From Actinomycetes bacterium (GTDB lineage: Bacteria > Actinomycetota > Acidimicrobiia > Acidimicrobiales > Acidimicrobiaceae), in assembly GCA_021833085.1 (NCBI GenBank), contig JAKBGL010000038.1, positions 1 through 9,373 of the forward strand: 9,373 bases of DNA, read 5' to 3'. Numbering within the stretch: the stretch's first letter is position 1; each line of letters opens with the position of its first letter. The position numbers were made by a program, and so were the translations under genes. Below are positions 6,609-9,373 of this stretch, one piece after another. The notes beneath the pieces were generated by a model. That model was not told the DNA's origin, did not search any database, and worked only from the letters and a program-made list of their open reading frames with translations.

Positions 6609-7523
6609 ATGACATTACATAGGCTTCAGAGAGTGAGTTCCGACTATCTCGTGACCTTGGTTGTAGTTGCAGAGACAGAGAACCTCTCGGAGGCTGCATC
6701 GTTACTTGGAATATCGCAGCCAGCAGTGTCTCAACAGCTGAAAGCCCTTTCCCAAGCGGTCGGAGAACGACTTCATGAAAGGTCGGGACACGGAGTGACC
6801 TTAACTCGTGCAGGTCGTGAGCTTGCACGCGAGTCCGCATCTTTACTCCGCGGGTATAGAGGAGTAATGGAGTACTTAAACTCACTAGAAAAAGGTGAGG
6901 CTGGAGTGCTGTCGGTTGCGGCGTCCAATACCGTGGCTGCTCATGTGCTTCCAAGCTGGCTAATAAAGTTTCGACGTACTTACCCTGGGGTGCGCGTCAG
7001 TGCGAGGTCGACAAACTCTGAACTCGTGGTGTCTTCATTGGACAACGGAGAGATGGAGGTTGGACTGATTGAGTCTCCAGAGTACTCACACTCTAAAGAG
7101 TTGGTGGAGCGGGTAGTCGGGGGAGACGAACTCGTTCTAGCTAGCTCTCCTGCTCTTTGCGAGTTTACCTCAGAGGAGATCTCGTACAAAGAAATCGAGC
7201 AACTTCCCATGGTTTGGAGAGAGAGTGGTTCAGGGGTTCGATCGACCGTAGAGGCTGCAATGATCAAATCCGGAATCTTCCCTCGGACCGTATTTGAACT
7301 CGCTGGAGGTGAAGCGGTGAAGGAGGCTTTAGTGGCAGGACTTGGGGTGGGTTTTGTATCATCTTTGGCTGTTGGACGTGAAGTAAAAGACGGTCTTTTG
7401 CAGCTGGCGACGATAGAGGAACTCGGCCGTATAACCAGAGCGTTCCGAATAATTTCGAGACCTTTTGAGGAGCTTTCGATTCCAGCTCGTTCTTTCTATC
7501 AGCTCGTTACTGGAAAGGCATAG
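6609..7523 (+). CDS. LysR-family transcriptional regulator (CysL/YeiE-like effector domain)
   Basis: This is a DNA-binding regulator that usually acts as a tetramer and responds to a small effector. From ATG 6609 it has 304 residues, the normal LysR length. The N-terminal winged helix-turn-helix is clear: AETENLSEAASLLGIS, then QPAVSQQLKAL (about residues 21-47), followed by RSGHGVTLTRAGRELA and the linker helix. The effector-binding domain starts near residue 90 (GVLSVAASNTVAAHVLPSWL). It includes WRESGSGVRSTVE, which resembles the REKGSGTR-type segment of CysL, YeiE and CbbR-like members; that subgroup call is tentative. An in-frame GTG at 6570 would add 13 residues unlike a LysR N-terminus. 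The gene is divergent from the glycosyltransferase and 44 nt upstream of acpS. By the usual LysR pattern it may control the divergent gene, but the target and effector are not shown. Confidence 0.9.
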   Translation: MTLHRLQRVSSDYLVTLVVVAETENLSEAASLLGISQPAVSQQLKALSQAVGERLHERSGHGVTLTRAGRELARESASLLRGYRGVMEYLNSLEKGEAGVLSVAASNTVAAHVLPSWLIKFRRTYPGVRVSARSTNSELVVSSLDNGEMEVGLIESPEYSHSKELVERVVGGDELVLASSPALCEFTSEEISYKEIEQLPMVWRESGSGVRSTVEAAMIKSGIFPRTVFELAGGEAVKEALVAGLGVGFVSSLAVGREVKDGLLQLATIEELGRITRAFRIISRPFEELSIPARSFYQLVTGKA

Positions 7524-7567
7524 GTGTCCGGCGCGTCATTTGACGTGGTAGGTGATACGAACTAACT

Positions 7568-7945
7568 GTGAGGGTTCTTTGCGGTACAGATGTTATAGAG
7601 CTTGCTCGAATGGCTGAGGCGTTAGAGAGGACTCCTCGATTAGTAGATCGTATCTTCGATCCGAGAGAGTCCGAGTATGCGTTCACCCACGCTAATCCGA
7701 CTCCACATCTCGCGGCACGATTCTGTGCTAAGGAAGCTGTTATGAAGGTCTTAGGGAAAGGTATCGGATCAATTAACTTTCGCGATATCGTAGTGGTGCG
7801 AGTGTCTCTTGAACGCCCAAAGATCGAGCTGACGAATACTGCTGCTGAATTAGCGCGCGAAGTAGGACTCATTGATCTTGATGTTTCACTTTCGCACTCT
7901 GAAACCATTGCGACCGCCATGGCTGTTGGCATTATTGAAGACTAA
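7568..7945 (+). CDS. acpS: Holo-[acyl-carrier-protein] synthase AcpS
   Basis: AcpS transfers 4'-phosphopantetheine from coenzyme A to a serine of apo-acyl carrier protein, activating it for fatty acid synthesis. The 125-residue product has the standard length of the small trimeric type. GTDVIELARM (residues 6-15) holds the metal-binding aspartate at position 8. RFCAKEAVMKVLGKG (51-65) holds the second metal ligand, E56. VSLSHSETIATAMAV (106-120) is the conserved C-terminal strand and histidine region. The start is GTG at 7568, the only one possible because an in-frame TGA lies at 7553-7555. A G-rich GGTAGGTGA (7547-7555) is present but 12 nt away, so initiation may be weak. A short dyad CGTCA-TT-TGACG lies at 7534-7545. 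nnr follows in the same direction, a common actinobacterial pair. Confidence 0.95.
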   Translation: MRVLCGTDVIELARMAEALERTPRLVDRIFDPRESEYAFTHANPTPHLAARFCAKEAVMKVLGKGIGSINFRDIVVVRVSLERPKIELTNTAAELAREVGLIDLDVSLSHSETIATAMAVGIIED

Positions 7946-7986
7946 CCTGACTGGGTAATCGGATCTATATCTATGGGGGCAACCTT

Positions 7987-9373
7987 TTGAAACAGATAGC
8001 TTACGTAACGGATATACGCGTCCTAGACGACGAGATTGCTAAGCGCGGTGGTCTTGACTTGACCATTGACAACGTCGGCTTTGAGATCTCAAAGATTGCG
8101 TTGGTGATGCTAGGAGGTAGCTATGGGAAACGCGTTCTGGTTGATGCAGGTCCGGGTAATAACGGAGCCGACGCTCGTGCTACGGCGTCCGAACTTCTAA
8201 AAAGGGGGGTCAAGATAGTCTTAAAGGAGTCTAAGGATCGCTCATCTTCAGATGTAGACGGTATCGACCTGTATATAGATGGAGTCCTAGGGGTCGGTGT
8301 AAATAGGGATTATATACCTCGTTCACTTCCAGACGATGTACCTGTCTTGGCGATAGATGTTCCCTCGGGCCTCGACGCCGACCTAGGTACCGTTCACGGG
8401 GGATGTCAGCGAGCTGATGTGACTGTAACTATCGGAGCTCTTAAGCCTGGGTTGTTGCAAAACCAAGGTCCGAAGTTTGCTGGCAAGATTGAACTCATAC
8501 TTTCTGAGCTTTATGAGAGCCCACTTTCAGTCTCTTTAATTGAAGACAGTGACGTCTTGGATCTACTGCCTGTTTCAACTCTTGCAGATCATAAGTGGCG
8601 CCACTCTGTCTTTACCTTGGCAGGGTCAGAGTCGATGATGGGGGCCGCTGAGCTGTCGACTTTGGCTAGTTATCGAGTCGCTTCTGGAATTGTGCACCTA
8701 TACTACCCCTTAACCACACCTGCAAGACAAGGTGTGGATCTAGCGCTGTCACCTGAGATAGTGCGCGTCGGTCTTGAGAGTCTGTGGGCCGAACCGGTTA
8801 TAGAGTCGGCTCGACGATTTAAGGCGATCGTGATCGGACCGGGACTTGGCCGCAGCATCCAGCTATCGAACTTGGTTCGGAGACTGCTTGTCCATAGCGA
8901 AGTTCCAGCTGTTTTAGATGCTGACGGCATCTTTGCTCTTGGAGAACCTGCGCGCTTGGAGAGGTTAGCTAGAGGGCGCAGTGCCCCTATAGTAATTACG
9001 CCGCACGAAGGAGAGTTCAACTCTTTCTTCGAACCTATTGGATTGGCTGTACAGTCAGAACAAGACCGTATCGATATAACTAAGCGGGCGGCTCTGGCAT
9101 CGAGCTCGATAGTTTTGCTAAAGGGTAGCCCTACAGTAGTTGCAACACCAAGTGGAGTCGTGTACGTCATTACCTCAGGTTCATCCCGCCTAGCGGTAGC
9201 TGGAACCGGAGACGTTTTATCTGGAGTGATAGGCGGACTTTTTGCAAGAGGAGTCGAGCCAGCTCTGGCGGCTGCCTTGGGTGCACATATCCATGGTCGT
9301 GCCTCATCGTATCTAGGTGGTTACTCCATTAGAGCTTCTGAACTAGTAGATGCTTGTGTTGAATGGTTATCGG
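7987..9373 (+). CDS. nnr: Bifunctional NAD(P)H-hydrate epimerase / ADP-dependent dehydratase, 3'-truncated
   Basis: This enzyme repairs hydrated NADH and NADPH: the N-terminal domain epimerises NAD(P)HX and the C-terminal domain dehydrates the S form using ADP. The frame is open from TTG 7987 to the window end, giving 462 codons; family length suggests only a few dozen residues are missing. Epimerase motifs are VLVDAGPGNNGAD (residues 50-62), IDGVLGVGVNRDY and AIDVPSGLDADLG. The dehydratase domain begins near residue 209 with LAGSESMMGAAELS. It has IGPGLGR, VLDADGIF, ITPHEGEF, VLLKGSPTVV and the nucleotide-binding AGTGDVLSG (405-413). The N-terminal part is compact and has NNGADA where many relatives have NNGGDG. 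TTG is the only reasonable start; GGGGG (7975-7979) lies 7 nt upstream, and an in-frame TGA at 7948-7950 rules out a longer form. The acpS-nnr order supports the call. Confidence 0.93.
   Translation, partial: MKQIAYVTDIRVLDDEIAKRGGLDLTIDNVGFEISKIALVMLGGSYGKRVLVDAGPGNNGADARATASELLKRGVKIVLKESKDRSSSDVDGIDLYIDGVLGVGVNRDYIPRSLPDDVPVLAIDVPSGLDADLGTVHGGCQRADVTVTIGALKPGLLQNQGPKFAGKIELILSELYESPLSVSLIEDSDVLDLLPVSTLADHKWRHSVFTLAGSESMMGAAELSTLASYRVASGIVHLYYPLTTPARQGVDLALSPEIVRVGLESLWAEPVIESARRFKAIVIGPGLGRSIQLSNLVRRLLVHSEVPAVLDADGIFALGEPARLERLARGRSAPIVITPHEGEFNSFFEPIGLAVQSEQDRIDITKRAALASSSIVLLKGSPTVVATPSGVVYVITSGSSRLAVAGTGDVLSGVIGGLFARGVEPALAAALGAHIHGRASSYLGGYSIRASELVDACVEWLS

Noticed and set aside
6445..6954. 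Minus-strand open frame of 169 codons overlapping the LysR gene and its promoter
   Set aside because: Most of it is antisense to the conserved helix-turn-helix region, with no recognisable domain and no support for a start.
7534..7568. Promoter for acpS with TTGACG (7540-7545)
   Set aside because: The hexamer at the correct 17-nt spacing (TAACTG at 7563-7568) matches the -10 consensus poorly, and the hexamer is part of a short dyad instead.
7507..7932. Minus-strand open frame antisense to acpS
   Set aside because: It is fully explained as the reverse of the conserved AcpS coding sequence.
8703..9170. Minus-strand open frame of 155 codons inside nnr
   Set aside because: The plus-strand frame has all the NnrD motifs across this span; the minus-strand translation is low-complexity and serine/arginine-rich, as expected of an antisense shadow.

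Overview
The window is a chromosomal housekeeping segment from an actinobacterium-like genome. The order rplQ-truA-rplM-rpsI-glmM-glmS, followed downstream by acpS-nnr, is a layout I know from Actinobacteria. Base composition looks close to balanced by eye rather than strongly GC-rich. That would suit a moderate-GC lineage such as Acidimicrobiia, but the lineage is an inference and was not tested. Nine genes are whole or nearly whole. The 5' edge cuts rplQ and the 3' edge cuts nnr (NAD(P)HX repair).

Region 1 (1-5261, plus strand) is tightly packed. It holds the C-terminal part of ribosomal protein L17, tRNA pseudouridine synthase TruA, ribosomal proteins L13 and S9, phosphoglucosamine mutase GlmM and glutamine--fructose-6-phosphate aminotransferase GlmS. 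GlmS makes glucosamine-6-phosphate and GlmM converts it to glucosamine-1-phosphate, so the two supply UDP-GlcNAc for peptidoglycan. Gaps are 3-60 nt. The rplQ-truA gap carries a strong hairpin and a possible leaderless start for truA.

Region 2 (5264-7523) departs from the housekeeping order. A GT4-type glycosyltransferase lies on the minus strand, tail to tail with glmS and with only 2 nt between the stop codons. A LysR-family regulator lies divergently on the plus strand. The roughly 325-nt divergent gap between them is the most structured non-coding DNA here. It has a perfect 8-bp inverted repeat beside the glycosyltransferase ribosome binding site, a good sigma70-type promoter for the regulator, and an imperfect dyad over that promoter.

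Region 3 (7568-9373, plus strand) returns to housekeeping functions: holo-ACP synthase AcpS, which activates acyl carrier protein, and a two-domain NAD(P)HX epimerase/dehydratase that starts at TTG and runs off the window.

I found no tRNA, rRNA, CRISPR array, insertion sequence or phage gene. I see no clear sign of a novel multi-gene system. The points worth a second look are the glycosyltransferase/LysR insertion and the regulatory-looking DNA around it.
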